Notes: generated by a model not told the origin, from the sequence alone. 64,000 bases of DNA from Litoreibacter roseus (GCF_009811795.1 NZ_BLJE01000001.1:1359178-1423177); one strand, 5' to 3'; counted from the stretch's first letter, positions 19,471 to 28,243 are shown. Program-made: numbers and translations.

Positions 19471-20003
19471 AAAAGCGTCTCGGGCTTTGATATTTCAAAG
19501 CGCTCGATAAAGCGTTGATGGACGGTTTTGGCCATGTCGTGCTCCAACACATTGCTGAGCGTCACGAATTGCACCACAAGCGCATCGCCGACAAGATAGG
19601 AATGGTGAAATTGCACGATGCCCATGTCGGCCATGTCCATCTCATACTGGACTGTTCCGATAACATGCTCGCCGATGCGGCCGCCTTCCCGGGTTTGAAC
19701 GTCAATTGGCGCAACACCTGTTTCGGCGCTTTGCTTGCCAACTTTTTCGATGATCGCGTCTTCGACCATTTTGGCCGTGATGCGTTGGCCTGGTGCTGCT
19801 TTTTCGACGATCAGCTTGCCGATGGACTTATCCTCGAACCGAAACATCGCGAGTGTCTCGTTTGCGACCATTTCGAAGCGTTGCCATGTCGCTCCATCGT
19901 CGCAAAACTCTATCTGTTCGTGCAGTGGGACACAGGCGGCGTGCGCGCCCCCGACCCATCCTGCTGCGGATAGTATGACTGCTAAAAGTGCCCCTTTGCT
20001 CAT
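19467..20003 (-). CDS. Secreted protein of unknown function inside the liv operon
   Basis: A 178-residue protein that I do not recognise. It begins MSKGALLAVILSAAGWVGGAHA, a signal peptide with a likely cut after AHA, so the mature protein should be periplasmic. Two cysteines remain near the mature N-terminus (ACVPLHEQIEFCDDG) and could form a disulfide. The mature part is about 155 residues with no membrane segment. It sits between livG and livF, 15 bases after livG and overlapping livF by 4 bases, so it is made with the importer. A role in substrate capture or processing is an inference from context. Confidence 0.75.
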   Translation of the reverse strand: MSKGALLAVILSAAGWVGGAHAACVPLHEQIEFCDDGATWQRFEMVANETLAMFRFEDKSIGKLIVEKAAPGQRITAKMVEDAIIEKVGKQSAETGVAPIDVQTREGGRIGEHVIGTVQYEMDMADMGIVQFHHSYLVGDALVVQFVTLSNVLEHDMAKTVHQRFIERFEISKPETLL

Positions 20004-20018
20004 GTGCCTCTCCTGTTT

Positions 20019-20795
20019 TTAGGCTGTTTTCTTGTTCTTGAGCCCTGTCCCTAAATAGGCCTCAATCACCTGCTCGTTCTTCTTGATCTCCTCAATCGTG
20101 CCTTCTGCCAGCACGTGTCCTTCGGCCATCACGATCACCGGATCGCAAAGCCGAGCGATGAAATCCATGTCGTGCTCGATTACACAAAAAGTGTAACCAC
20201 GTTCTTTATTCAGACGGATAATGGCATCCCCAATGGTATTGAGAAGGGTGCGGTTCACACCGGCGCCAACCTCGTCCAGAAACACGATACGGGCGTCGAC
20301 CATCATCGTACGACCAAGTTCGAGCAATTTTTTCTGCCCGCCGGACAGATTGCCTGCTCGTTCGTCAGCGAGATGGTCAATTGTCAAAAATTCGAGCACT
20401 TCGTCAGCTTTTCTCGCCAATGCGCGCTCTTCGCTGGCAATCCGGCGGCGATCGATCCATGTGCGCCACAAGGTTTCGCCAGTCTGACCGCCCGGGACCA
20501 TCATCAGGTTCTCCCGCACTGTCATGGACGAGAATTCATGCGCAATCTGGAATGTCCGGAGCAACCCTTTGCCAAACAGCGTGTGCGGGGGGAGACCGGT
20601 GATGTCCTCGCCATCCATGTAAACACGGCCTGAGCTTGGCTTAAGAACGCCAGCAATCACATTGAAAAGTGTGGTTTTTCCCGCGCCATTTGGTCCGATC
20701 AAAGCGGTGATCGTGCCCTCTTCTATTCGAAGATTAGCGCCATCCACCGCATGGAAGCCGCCGAAGCTCTTCCGCAGGTTTTCGACCTGTATCAT
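20019..20795 (-). CDS. livG: Branched-chain amino acid-type ABC transporter ATPase LivG
   Basis: Second ATPase, 258 residues from the ATG at 20795. It opens MIQVENLRKSFGGFHAVDGA, the normal LivG N-terminus; a reading-frame extension of 11 codons upstream is not family-like. Walker A is GPNGAGKTT, the signature LSGGQKKLLELGRTM, and Walker B IVFLDEVGAGVN. This Walker B has EVGAG where DEPxAG is usual; the Asp-Glu pair is kept. The C-terminal GTIEEIKKNEQVIEAYLG is typical of LivG. Confidence 0.93.
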   Translation of the reverse strand: MIQVENLRKSFGGFHAVDGANLRIEEGTITALIGPNGAGKTTLFNVIAGVLKPSSGRVYMDGEDITGLPPHTLFGKGLLRTFQIAHEFSSMTVRENLMMVPGGQTGETLWRTWIDRRRIASEERALARKADEVLEFLTIDHLADERAGNLSGGQKKLLELGRTMMVDARIVFLDEVGAGVNRTLLNTIGDAIIRLNKERGYTFCVIEHDMDFIARLCDPVIVMAEGHVLAEGTIEEIKKNEQVIEAYLGTGLKNKKTA

Positions 20796-20855
20796 GCCCT
20801 GTCCCCAACGAGACAGCCCGGCCCCCACCGGACTGCCCCCGTTTTTTGGTCCGCT

Positions 20856-22049
20856 TTAGCGGTACTTCACCGTTTCGATTTTGCCACCATCAAAAGTGAT
20901 CTGACGATAGTTTCCAGCAGACTCACCCGGTCCGATCAACTCAACGGCGGTTGCGCCGACATAGTCGATATCCGTGCCTGCCTTGATCAGATCGAGCGCC
21001 TTGCCCAGCTCACCAGGGTAGATCTTCTCACCCGGCTCGTTCGCCACATCCATGATGTGATCCTTGTAGGCCGACGGATCTTTCGAGTTTGCAGCCTGCA
21101 TAGCCAGCAGGATCAGTGCGGCAGCGTCATAGGATTCTGGTGCAAAGGGCGAGGTTGCATCGAACGCATCGCCCACCATCTCCGCGAATTTCGCGACGCC
21201 CGGACTGTCGGTGCCGGGGTGTTGACCCGAAGAGCCGTCGATTTCATCGCCGAAGTTCTCTTCCAGCTTTGCACTGATCATACCGTCGGGGAAGTGGAAC
21301 GTATCAAACGCGCCTGTATCAAGCGCCGAGCGCACGATGCCAGAGCCGCCTTGGTCTACATATCCTGCGACAACCAGACGATCACCGCCTGCGGAAGCAA
21401 GGGCCCCGACCTCGGCCGAGTAGTCCGCTTTGCCGTCTTCATGCGCGGCAGAGATCGTGACCGTACCGCCAGCCGCCTCAAACGCAGCTTGGAAGCTGTC
21501 CGCCAGACCTTTGCCGTAGTCGTTGTTGGTATAAGTCAGCGCGACTTCGTTGATGCCCTCTTCCATCAGAACTTCGGTCATGACGACACCTTGGCGTGCG
21601 TCAGACGGGGCAGTGCGGAAGAACAGGCCGTTGTCTTCAGCCGTCGACAGACCGGGCGAGGTTGCGGATGGCGAGACCATTACAATGCCGTTTGCGACCG
21701 CAACGTTCGACAAGATTGCACCTGTGACACCGGAACAGTCTGCGCCAACAATGCCGTCAACATTTTCAGCCGTTACAAGCCGCTCGGCGGCGGAGGTTGC
21801 CGCAGCAGAGTCGATACATGTGGAATCCGCGCGGACGCCCGAGACCTTTGCTCCGTCGAGAAGCTTGCCCGACTCTGAAACCTCAGCAATCGCGATTTCT
21901 GCGCCACCTGCCATCTGCTGTGTCAGCGATTCCAGCGGGCCAGTGAAACCGAGGATGATGCCGAGTTTAACATCCGTTGCGTGCCCGTCCGCAAAAGCAG
22001 CACTGGCCATCAGCGCACTTGCAGTCGTGGCAAGAAGCATCTGTTTCAT
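20856..22049 (-). CDS. livK: Branched-chain amino acid-type ABC transporter substrate-binding protein
   Basis: Periplasmic binding protein of 397 residues. The signal peptide is KQMLLATTASALMASAAFADG. It then reads VKLGIILGFTGPLESLTQQM, the usual type I periplasmic fold of Leu/Ile/Val-binding relatives, and VDGIVGADCSGVTGAILSNV. Start ATG at 22049 has GGGAG upstream. It is the first gene of the operon livK-livG-unknown-livF-livH-livM and is divergent from the sugar dehydrogenase at 22235. Ligand not determinable; the fold also serves amides, urea and aromatic compounds. Confidence 0.9.
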   Translation of the reverse strand: MKQMLLATTASALMASAAFADGHATDVKLGIILGFTGPLESLTQQMAGGAEIAIAEVSESGKLLDGAKVSGVRADSTCIDSAAATSAAERLVTAENVDGIVGADCSGVTGAILSNVAVANGIVMVSPSATSPGLSTAEDNGLFFRTAPSDARQGVVMTEVLMEEGINEVALTYTNNDYGKGLADSFQAAFEAAGGTVTISAAHEDGKADYSAEVGALASAGGDRLVVAGYVDQGGSGIVRSALDTGAFDTFHFPDGMISAKLEENFGDEIDGSSGQHPGTDSPGVAKFAEMVGDAFDATSPFAPESYDAAALILLAMQAANSKDPSAYKDHIMDVANEPGEKIYPGELGKALDLIKAGTDIDYVGATAVELIGPGESAGNYRQITFDGGKIETVKYR

Positions 22050-22234
22050 GAGTGTGATCTCCCTGATCAAGTCTTGCTGTGGTGGTTTGTGAAAAAAGAC
22101 TATGCAAGGCCGTCTCAAAAGAAAAGAGCGACGTTTTTCGCTGCCCCAAGGTCAGGGCACTCACAGCACAGTGATCTTTATGGACCTCCGGCAGCTTAGG
22201 TTTATGTGAGAGATCAAGCTGATTGAGGATTATT

Positions 22235-23332
22235 ATGATGCACCGATCCATACATGTCGCCCTATTGCTGTCCACGCTCGCGACCCCTTTGTGGGCACTT
22301 GAGACCAGCCAAGGCACTGTGACAGTCACCGAAATCGCCAGTGGGTTCGATCAGCCTTGGGGCGTCGACTTCATCCCCGATGGCGGCATCTTGATTACAG
22401 AACGAGGCGGACAATTGATCCATCTGCAATCGGATGGCAGCCGGATTGACGTGTCGGGTGTGCCGGAGGTGGTTGGTCAAGGGCAGGGCGGTCTTCTGGA
22501 TATTATGGTTGCCAGCGACTTTGCTCAGTCCAGAGAAGTATTTCTCAGCTACTCAAAGCCGCAGCCAAAAGGGTCAGGTACCGCATTGGCCAAAGCACGG
22601 TTGAGCGAAGCGGGCGATGCGTTGGAAGGGTTGGAGGTCATATTCGAGCAGGCCGAGGGCTATTCCAGCGGGCGGCATTTCGGATCGCGGATCGTTGAAG
22701 GTGCAGATGGCACGCTGTTTCTGACAATCGGAGAGCGCGGGGATAGACCCTCCGCCCAGAACATCGCCAATCACAACGGAACGGTCGTTCGGGTCACACG
22801 GGACGGAACTGTTCCGGCCGATAACCCCTTTGTCCAGACCGAGGGCGCCCGGCCAGAAATCTGGTCCTACGGTCACCGCAATCCGCAAGGGGCCGCGCTT
22901 GATCTGGACGGCAATCTTTGGGTGGCAGAACATGGGGCCCAAGGGGGCGATGAGATCAACCGCGTCAGGGCAGGGGCAAACTATGGTTGGCCTGTGATCA
23001 GCTATGGTAGGCATTACTCCGGCGCGAAGATCGGTGAAGGTACATCGAAAGACGGCATGGAACAGCCAACGCATTATTGGGATCCATCAATCGCACCGTC
23101 CGGTATGATGATCTACTCAGGCAAGCTGTGGCCGGAATGGGAAGGGGATGCCTTTGTGGGATCCTTGAAATTCAACTATATTTCAAGGGTGTCCGGGACA
23201 AACCTAAGCGAAGAGGCAGAGCAGATCAGATCTGACGAAACCGCCCGTGTGCGTGATGTGGTCGAAGGGCCGGATGGTGGGATCTGGTTCCTATCGGTGA
23301 TGAGCGGCGGGCTTTACCGGATTACGCCCTAA
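22235..23332 (+). CDS. PQQ-dependent soluble aldose sugar dehydrogenase family protein
   Basis: Periplasmic six-bladed beta-propeller of the YliI/soluble glucose dehydrogenase family, 365 residues. It has a signal peptide (HVALLLSTLATPLWALE). Family motifs are FDQPWGVDFIPDGGILITER, YGHRNPQGAALDLDGNLWVAEHG, GANYGWPVISYGRHYSG and SIAPSGMMIYSG. It probably oxidises aldoses to lactones with PQQ as cofactor. The ATG at 22235 follows GAGG by 6 bases; an upstream TTG is ignored. Its stop shares 4 bases with the convergent TRAP gene. Confidence 0.88.
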   Translation: MMHRSIHVALLLSTLATPLWALETSQGTVTVTEIASGFDQPWGVDFIPDGGILITERGGQLIHLQSDGSRIDVSGVPEVVGQGQGGLLDIMVASDFAQSREVFLSYSKPQPKGSGTALAKARLSEAGDALEGLEVIFEQAEGYSSGRHFGSRIVEGADGTLFLTIGERGDRPSAQNIANHNGTVVRVTRDGTVPADNPFVQTEGARPEIWSYGHRNPQGAALDLDGNLWVAEHGAQGGDEINRVRAGANYGWPVISYGRHYSGAKIGEGTSKDGMEQPTHYWDPSIAPSGMMIYSGKLWPEWEGDAFVGSLKFNYISRVSGTNLSEEAEQIRSDETARVRDVVEGPDGGIWFLSVMSGGLYRITP

Positions 23333-24744
23333 AGCAGACTAGGCAGCCAGAGCACGATTCCAGGAAATGCGATCAACACGGCAACCGTGGCGACATCAGC
23401 GACGAAGAACGGTGATGCGCCGCGGAATACGTCCTGAACCGAGATCGGCAACTTGCTGTCCTGCGCAACACCGGCGACAACAAAGCAGTTCAGCCCGATG
23501 GGCGGGGTGATCAGACAAAGCTCTGCCATCTTGACGACGATGATCCCGAACCAAATAGCACATTCCTCGCTGGTCATGCCAAGCGCGCCGATCTCGGTTC
23601 CTGTTGCCCCGTTCAAGGCAATCACAGCGGGAAATGTCACTGGAAGCGTCAGGATCAGCATGCCGATGGCGTCCATGAACATCCCGAGGATGACGTAGGC
23701 CCCGAGGATCAAAAGAAGCGTCAGATAGGCTGGTTGATCCAGGCTACCGATCCAGCCCGCAAACGCGTCAGGCAGTTGAGCAAAGCCCAAAAAGCGCACG
23801 TAGATCAGAACACCCCAGATCATGGTGAAGATCATAACCGTGAGCTTCGCCGCCTCCATCAGCGCGCTCGACAGTTGCGCCCATTTCATACCTTGCCACA
23901 GCGCCATGGTCAGGACGACTGCAGCGCCCAATGCGCCCGCCTCCGTGGGCGTCGCAAGTCCGAAATAAATCGAAAATACGATAATCAGCACGACGATCAA
24001 GATTGGCGCGGCACCGGGCAGACTTTCAAACCGCTCTTTCCAGCTGAAACCACCGACGGGCGGACCAAGATCCTTCCGGTACTTCGCAAGTCCGACGACA
24101 AGGCCGCCATAGATCAGGGCGGAGACGAAGCCAGGCACGAACCCTGCCAAGAGCAGTTTGCCGACGCTTTGCTCGACGATGATCGCATAGATCACGAGGA
24201 TCGCGGAAGGTGGAATGAGGGAGGCCAACGTACCACCCGCCGCCACAACACCGGCCGCAAAACGTTTGTCATATCCCAGCTTAAGCATCTCCGGGATCGC
24301 GATGCGGGCAAACACGGCCGAGGTTGCGACGGACGCGCCGGATACCGCCGCAAAGCCCGCCGTCGCAAAGACCGTTGCAACGCCCAGTCCGCCGGGCAGC
24401 CATCCCACCCAGCGTTTTGCAGCCTCAAACAGATACCCGGTCAAACCGGCATAGTAAGCCAGATAACCGATCAGAATGAATGTTGGTATGAGAGACAGCG
24501 CATAAGTTGTGGATTTCGAATGAGGAACCTGACCTGATAGCTTCATCGCCGTGATCAGGCCTTTGTCGAAGCCCTGCTTCTGCATGAAAAACAGACACAG
24601 GCCGAGAAACCCAATAAACGCTGTCGCAAAGGCGACGCGTACTCCGATGATCACCAGCAGTACGAGCAAGCCGGACAGCCAGAGAGACAGCGTGAAGATA
24701 TCCACGCCCTCCATCAGAGCTTTCATATCAATCAGACTGTCCAT
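23329..24744 (-). CDS. dctM: TRAP transporter large membrane subunit DctM
   Basis: The 471-residue translocation subunit of a sodium-driven TRAP importer. It has about 12 hydrophobic segments. Typical DctM elements are AGGTLASLIPPSAILVIYAI, ATPTEAGALGAAVVL and LGMFMDAIGMLILTLPV. The start at 24744 has only a weak ribosome site; a Met at codon 7 or 11 is an alternative. It follows dctQ by 36 bases. Its stop overlaps the convergent sugar dehydrogenase stop by 4 bases. Confidence 0.92.
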   Translation of the reverse strand: MDSLIDMKALMEGVDIFTLSLWLSGLLVLLVIIGVRVAFATAFIGFLGLCLFFMQKQGFDKGLITAMKLSGQVPHSKSTTYALSLIPTFILIGYLAYYAGLTGYLFEAAKRWVGWLPGGLGVATVFATAGFAAVSGASVATSAVFARIAIPEMLKLGYDKRFAAGVVAAGGTLASLIPPSAILVIYAIIVEQSVGKLLLAGFVPGFVSALIYGGLVVGLAKYRKDLGPPVGGFSWKERFESLPGAAPILIVVLIIVFSIYFGLATPTEAGALGAAVVLTMALWQGMKWAQLSSALMEAAKLTVMIFTMIWGVLIYVRFLGFAQLPDAFAGWIGSLDQPAYLTLLLILGAYVILGMFMDAIGMLILTLPVTFPAVIALNGATGTEIGALGMTSEECAIWFGIIVVKMAELCLITPPIGLNCFVVAGVAQDSKLPISVQDVFRGASPFFVADVATVAVLIAFPGIVLWLPSLL

Positions 24745-24780
24745 GTGCTGCTTTTCTTTCTGAGCGAGAGAGCCACGCCG

Positions 24781-25401
24781 TTATCCATCCACCGTTTCCG
24801 CTTCGCGGCTGGCCTGTGCGGCAGCATCTTCGACCAGCGGGACCGCGACGGGACGTTCTGCGCCGGTTCTAAGCGCGCGGCCGAAGGCCCACAGCTGGAG
24901 GCACAGCCGGACCCAGAGGACAGCCAGAGAGGCGGGAACCAGCAGTTTCGCGGGCCAGAGGGGCAGGGCGATGTCGATGGAGCTGTCCCGGCTCCATAAT
25001 GGGGCATTGAAATCGAAGGACCGGCTGAAGTGAAACCAGGTGCCGTAAATCAACGCTGTTGTCAGCAGCAGCATGAACAGAACCGAAAGGAACTCCGCGA
25101 ACCACAGGACACGTCCCCGAAGTGCACCGACCAGAATATCCATGCGGATGTGACCGCCTTCGCGCTGGCAATACGCAAGACCAAGGAAGGCGAACGTCGC
25201 CATGAACTGCTCCGTCCAATCGACGTAACCCGGCACAGGTGCATTGAAGATGTAGCGGCCGAACACGTTGTAGACGGCGAGGCAGACAAGCAGGAATATC
25301 ACAATCCCCGCAAGCAGATTCATTGCACCTTCAAGCTTCAGAAAGCCGCGGTCCATTCGGGACAGGAGCGTATCGTCGGCCAGAACAGGGGATGAGGACA
25401 T
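24781..25401 (-). CDS. dctQ: TRAP transporter small membrane subunit DctQ
   Basis: The 206-residue small subunit, with four hydrophobic helices. Features are AMNLLAGIVIFLLVCLAVYNVFGR, the WTEQFMATFAFLGLAYCQREGGHIRMD segment typical of DctQ, and a charged, alanine-rich tail after about 175. It lies between dctP and dctM. A terminator-like hairpin separates it from dctP, so it is probably expressed below the level of the binding protein. Confidence 0.9.
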   Translation of the reverse strand: MSSSPVLADDTLLSRMDRGFLKLEGAMNLLAGIVIFLLVCLAVYNVFGRYIFNAPVPGYVDWTEQFMATFAFLGLAYCQREGGHIRMDILVGALRGRVLWFAEFLSVLFMLLLTTALIYGTWFHFSRSFDFNAPLWSRDSSIDIALPLWPAKLLVPASLAVLWVRLCLQLWAFGRALRTGAERPVAVPLVEDAAAQASREAETVDG

Positions 25402-25420
25402 GCCGCTAACCTTTTGATCA

Positions 25421-25453
25421 AAAAGAAACGCCCCACCGGCTGGGCGGGGCGTT
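25421..25453 (-). terminator. Terminator or attenuator between dctP and dctQ
   Basis: On the minus strand AACGCCCC (25453-25446) pairs with GGGGCGTT (25434-25427), an 8-bp perfect stem around an 11-base loop, followed by TCTTTTT. It lies in the gap between the dctP stop and dctQ. Partial termination here would give more binding protein than membrane subunits. Confidence 0.8.
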
Positions 25454-25464
25454 CTTTATTCGGA

Positions 25465-26481
25465 TCAGCTTTCGCCGCGGGTTTTCTTCAGGGTGTCCTG
25501 AACAAGGTCATAAAGCTCCTGACCCGGAATGCCCTGCGCATCCATATCCTTGATCCATTGTTCGCGGATCGGATCAGCGGCGACACTGCGGAATTCGCTG
25601 ATTGTCTCGTCAGAAACAGTCACACGCTCCACGTTTTTCTCGTCCAGAATGCTTTCCCACTTTTCGATCAGCTCCGCGTAGTTCGCCAGATAATGGTCGA
25701 TGGCTTCCGGCACGCTTTCGTCCAACGCCGCGCGATGCTCGTCGCTGAGGCTATCGTAGGCATCGGTGTTCACGACGACTGGGCAATTGACCGTGCCGGG
25801 GTTTAGGTTCTCGGTCCACCAATCAGCGATATCTATCGTCCGAAAGCTCAGGTGCGCATGCTGGGCGAAGGCAACCGTGTCGACCACGCCGGATTCCATC
25901 GCGTTGTAGGCTTCCGTTGCCGTCACCGATGTCGGGACGCCGCCCACGGCCTCAAACGCCTGACCCAGACCGCCTGTTGCACGGACCCGCATCCCGCTGA
26001 ACTCGCTCAGTTCATCGCGAGGATCACCGGTGCCGACAATGTTGTATTGCGGCATCGGGCTAGTCATCAGCAACTTTGCGTTCCAACGTCCCAAATCCGC
26101 TTGAACAGCGGGGTGATCGTAGACCGCGTGACTGACCGCAACTTCTTCTTCCAGGTTGGAGACCCCGAGGAACGGCAATTCAAGCACAGTGATGGTTGGG
26201 TTCTTGTCTCGGTGATAACCTGCACAGAACTGAGCCATCTCAAACGCACCGATGGAAATGCCATCAAGGTTTTCCCGGTTTTTTGACAAGCCACCATAGC
26301 TGACATTCATCGTGAACTCGCCGTTTGTCTTTTCAGACACCAGCTCTGCAAGCTTTTCCACGTGCTCGGTGAAGGCGCGACGCTTGCCCCATACAGAGAC
26401 ATTCCATTCGGTCGCGATCGCTTCGCCGACAAAGGCAAAGCTAAGTACCGTGCAGGCTGTGCCCGTCAAAAATCTTTTCAT
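25465..26481 (-). CDS. dctP: TRAP transporter substrate-binding protein DctP
   Basis: Periplasmic binding protein of 338 residues with a signal peptide (KRFLTGTACTVLSFAFVGEAIA). Typical DctP features are EFTMNVSYGGLSKNRENLDGI, SEFSGMRVRATGGLGQAFEAVGG (the arginine that usually binds a carboxylate lies in RVRA) and TATEAYNAMESGVVDTVAF. Substrate is probably an organic acid but cannot be named. First gene of dctP-dctQ-dctM. Divergent from the riboswitch-controlled gene, with 180 bases between the dctP start and the riboswitch. Confidence 0.92.
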   Translation of the reverse strand: MKRFLTGTACTVLSFAFVGEAIATEWNVSVWGKRRAFTEHVEKLAELVSEKTNGEFTMNVSYGGLSKNRENLDGISIGAFEMAQFCAGYHRDKNPTITVLELPFLGVSNLEEEVAVSHAVYDHPAVQADLGRWNAKLLMTSPMPQYNIVGTGDPRDELSEFSGMRVRATGGLGQAFEAVGGVPTSVTATEAYNAMESGVVDTVAFAQHAHLSFRTIDIADWWTENLNPGTVNCPVVVNTDAYDSLSDEHRAALDESVPEAIDHYLANYAELIEKWESILDEKNVERVTVSDETISEFRSVAADPIREQWIKDMDAQGIPGQELYDLVQDTLKKTRGES

Positions 26482-26661
26482 AGAGTCCTCCCAGTGCGAT
26501 TTTTATCGTCTCGATTTTATCCGCAGGGACTTTGGGCGAACGATAGCGCCGGTTCAACCGATTTTTCAGGCAGAGTTACCCGCCATCAGAATATATTCCG
26601 TCGGATGTGAATTTGATTTGCGCCGACTCACCAACGAGCCTAAATGCAAATCACCTCCTGT

Positions 26662-26836
26662 CGCGGGAGAGGTCACACATGTGGCGCCGAAGGAGCAACC
26701 GCCCCGGAAACTCTCAGGCAAATGAACCGCGGTGGGTTTTACAGTCCGGAGAGTGGTCGCCTCATGCGGCCCGCCGACGGAGAAAGCGGTGCTTGCATGA
26801 TGCAGGTGTCGTGAAGCTCTCAGGCTTTTGACGGAC
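26662..26836 (+). promoter_or_regulatory. Tandem glycine riboswitch
   Basis: Two successive glycine aptamers. Aptamer I spans 26662-26731: P1 CGCGG (26662-26666) pairs with CCGCG (26727-26731). Inside are GGGAGAGG, GCCGAAGGAGCAA and AAACTCTCAGGC with AAATGAACC. Aptamer II spans 26744-26836: P1 GTCCG (26744-26748) pairs with CGGAC (26832-26836). Inside are GGAGAG, GCCGACGGAGAAAGC and AAGCTCTCAGGCTTTTGAC. A 12-base linker joins them. The arrangement matches the cooperative tandem class. The downstream gene, 38 bases away, is a FAD amino-acid dehydrogenase, consistent with induction by glycine. 26482-26661 holds the divergent promoters of dctP and this leader; I see no gene there. Confidence 0.95.
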
Positions 26837-26840
26837 GGGG

Positions 26841-26877
26841 CATGTGGATGGGCGTTTCGCCCGGAGGAGATCACATG
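26841..26877 (+). promoter_or_regulatory. Hairpin enclosing the ribosome site and start codon of the riboswitch-controlled gene
   Basis: CATGTG (26841-26846) pairs with CACATG (26872-26877), and AT (26848-26849) with AT (26870-26871) around a bulged G. Inside, GGGCG (26850-26854) pairs with CGCCC (26858-26862). The ribosome site GGAGGAG (26863-26869) is left as a bulge and the ATG (26875-26877) is paired. The structure begins 4 bases after the last aptamer helix, so it is a plausible expression platform acting on translation. An alternative pairing GGGC (26838-26841) with GCCC (26859-26862) would break it. Confidence 0.55.
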
Positions 26878-28161
26878 CCACATCACGCGCTTCGCAAAGA
26901 CACTCATATCGCCATCCTGGGCGCCGGGATTACGGGAATTACGATGGCTTCCAAGCTGTTGGACCGCGGATTTCAGGTGACCGTCATCGACCGTCAGCGC
27001 TATCCGGCCATGGAGACGAGCTACGCAAATGGCGGCCAGTTGTCCGCCAGCAATGCGGAGGTCTGGAACAGCATTGGCACAGTGATCAAGGGCCTGAAGT
27101 GGATGCTGAAAAAGGACGCACCGCTCAGCATGAACCTCGCACCGAGCTGGCATAAATACAGCTGGATCGCCGAGTTTCTTGCGGCAATCCCCAGACATGA
27201 TGCGAATACGGTTGAAACGGCCCGGCTGGCGCAAATGGCGCGCGGCCACCTGATGGACATGGCGTCCAAGGCAGGTGTGGCCTTTGATATTGAAACCCGT
27301 GGTATCCTTCATTTCTACGAGGACGCCCGGGAATTCGAGGCGGGCCGACGCTCGACCGACTTGCTGCGCAAGGCTGGACTTGATCGGAAAGAACTTACTG
27401 CGGACGGGGTGCGCGCGATCGAGCCTACGATCACGGCCGATGTCGTGGGCGGCTTCTTTACGGAAAGCGATTTCACAGGCGACATTCACAAGTTTACCAA
27501 GGGGTTGGCGAGATATCTTGAAGCGCAAGGTGTCAAGTTCTTGATGAATACCTCCGTCACACGGGCGTCCGCGACCCTGACCGGCGTCGATATCACGGCG
27601 TCTCAAAACGGGACCGCACAGCAGATGTCGTTTGACGGTGTTGTCGTGTCTGCCGGCGTTGGATCGCGAGATCTGGCTGCGCAGCTCGGGGATCGCGTGA
27701 ACGTTTATCCGGTGAAAGGCTATTCGATCACTGTGAACATGCCAGATGAATCCGCGCAAGACGCCGCACCTTGGGTCAGCTTGCTGGACGAAAAAGCCAA
27801 GATCGTGACGTCTCGCCTTGGCAAGGATCGCCTGCGGATCGCGGGAACTGCGGAATTCAGCGGGGCGAATTACGATATTCGCGCGGATCGGATCAAGCCG
27901 CTGCTCTCTTGGTGCCAGCATCACTTCCCGGATGTCCCAACGGACAACTCCGTACCGTGGGCCGGTTTGCGACCGATGATGCCGAACATGATGCCGCGCT
28001 TGGGTCGGGGCAAGAACCCACGCGTCTTCTACAACACCGGCCATGGTCATCTGGGTTGGACCTTGAGCGCAGCGACCGCCCAAATTGTTGCGGCCGATGT
28101 CGCCGAAGCATTTGAACCGCGCCCCACCTTTTCCGGGATCGGACGTCCATCCGCCGCGTAG
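26875..28161 (+). CDS. dadA: FAD-dependent D-amino acid dehydrogenase (DadA-like), glycine-riboswitch controlled
   Basis: A 428-residue flavoprotein of the DAO superfamily, closest in layout to the small subunit of D-amino acid dehydrogenase. It has a dinucleotide motif IAILGAGITGITMASKLL (near residue 13), then YPAMETSYANGGQLSASNAEVW, a stretch found in DadA, and a C-terminal NTGHGHLGWTLSAATAQIVA. It oxidises a D-amino acid or glycine to the oxo acid. The GGAGGAG at 26863-26869 fixes the ATG at 26875. The upstream tandem glycine riboswitch suggests that glycine, or an amino acid related to it, is the physiological signal. Substrate is inferred. Confidence 0.88.
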   Translation: MPHHALRKDTHIAILGAGITGITMASKLLDRGFQVTVIDRQRYPAMETSYANGGQLSASNAEVWNSIGTVIKGLKWMLKKDAPLSMNLAPSWHKYSWIAEFLAAIPRHDANTVETARLAQMARGHLMDMASKAGVAFDIETRGILHFYEDAREFEAGRRSTDLLRKAGLDRKELTADGVRAIEPTITADVVGGFFTESDFTGDIHKFTKGLARYLEAQGVKFLMNTSVTRASATLTGVDITASQNGTAQQMSFDGVVVSAGVGSRDLAAQLGDRVNVYPVKGYSITVNMPDESAQDAAPWVSLLDEKAKIVTSRLGKDRLRIAGTAEFSGANYDIRADRIKPLLSWCQHHFPDVPTDNSVPWAGLRPMMPNMMPRLGRGKNPRVFYNTGHGHLGWTLSAATAQIVAADVAEAFEPRPTFSGIGRPSAA

Positions 28162-28243
28162 CGCAAGCAATCTTCGGCATCCGTCCGCTGGCGGGTGCCG
28201 AACCATCGCTCTATAGTTCCCTCAAACAGACGGAGAGATCGCG

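Noticed and set aside
26842..26874. In-frame start for dadA 11 codons upstream
   Set aside because: It has no ribosome site, lies in the regulatory hairpin, and the DadA N-terminus fits the ATG at 26875.
26566..28206. 546-codon open frame on the minus strand opposite the riboswitch and dadA
   Set aside because: It crosses a riboswitch with clear structure and overlaps a family-matching gene; the translation resembles no protein.
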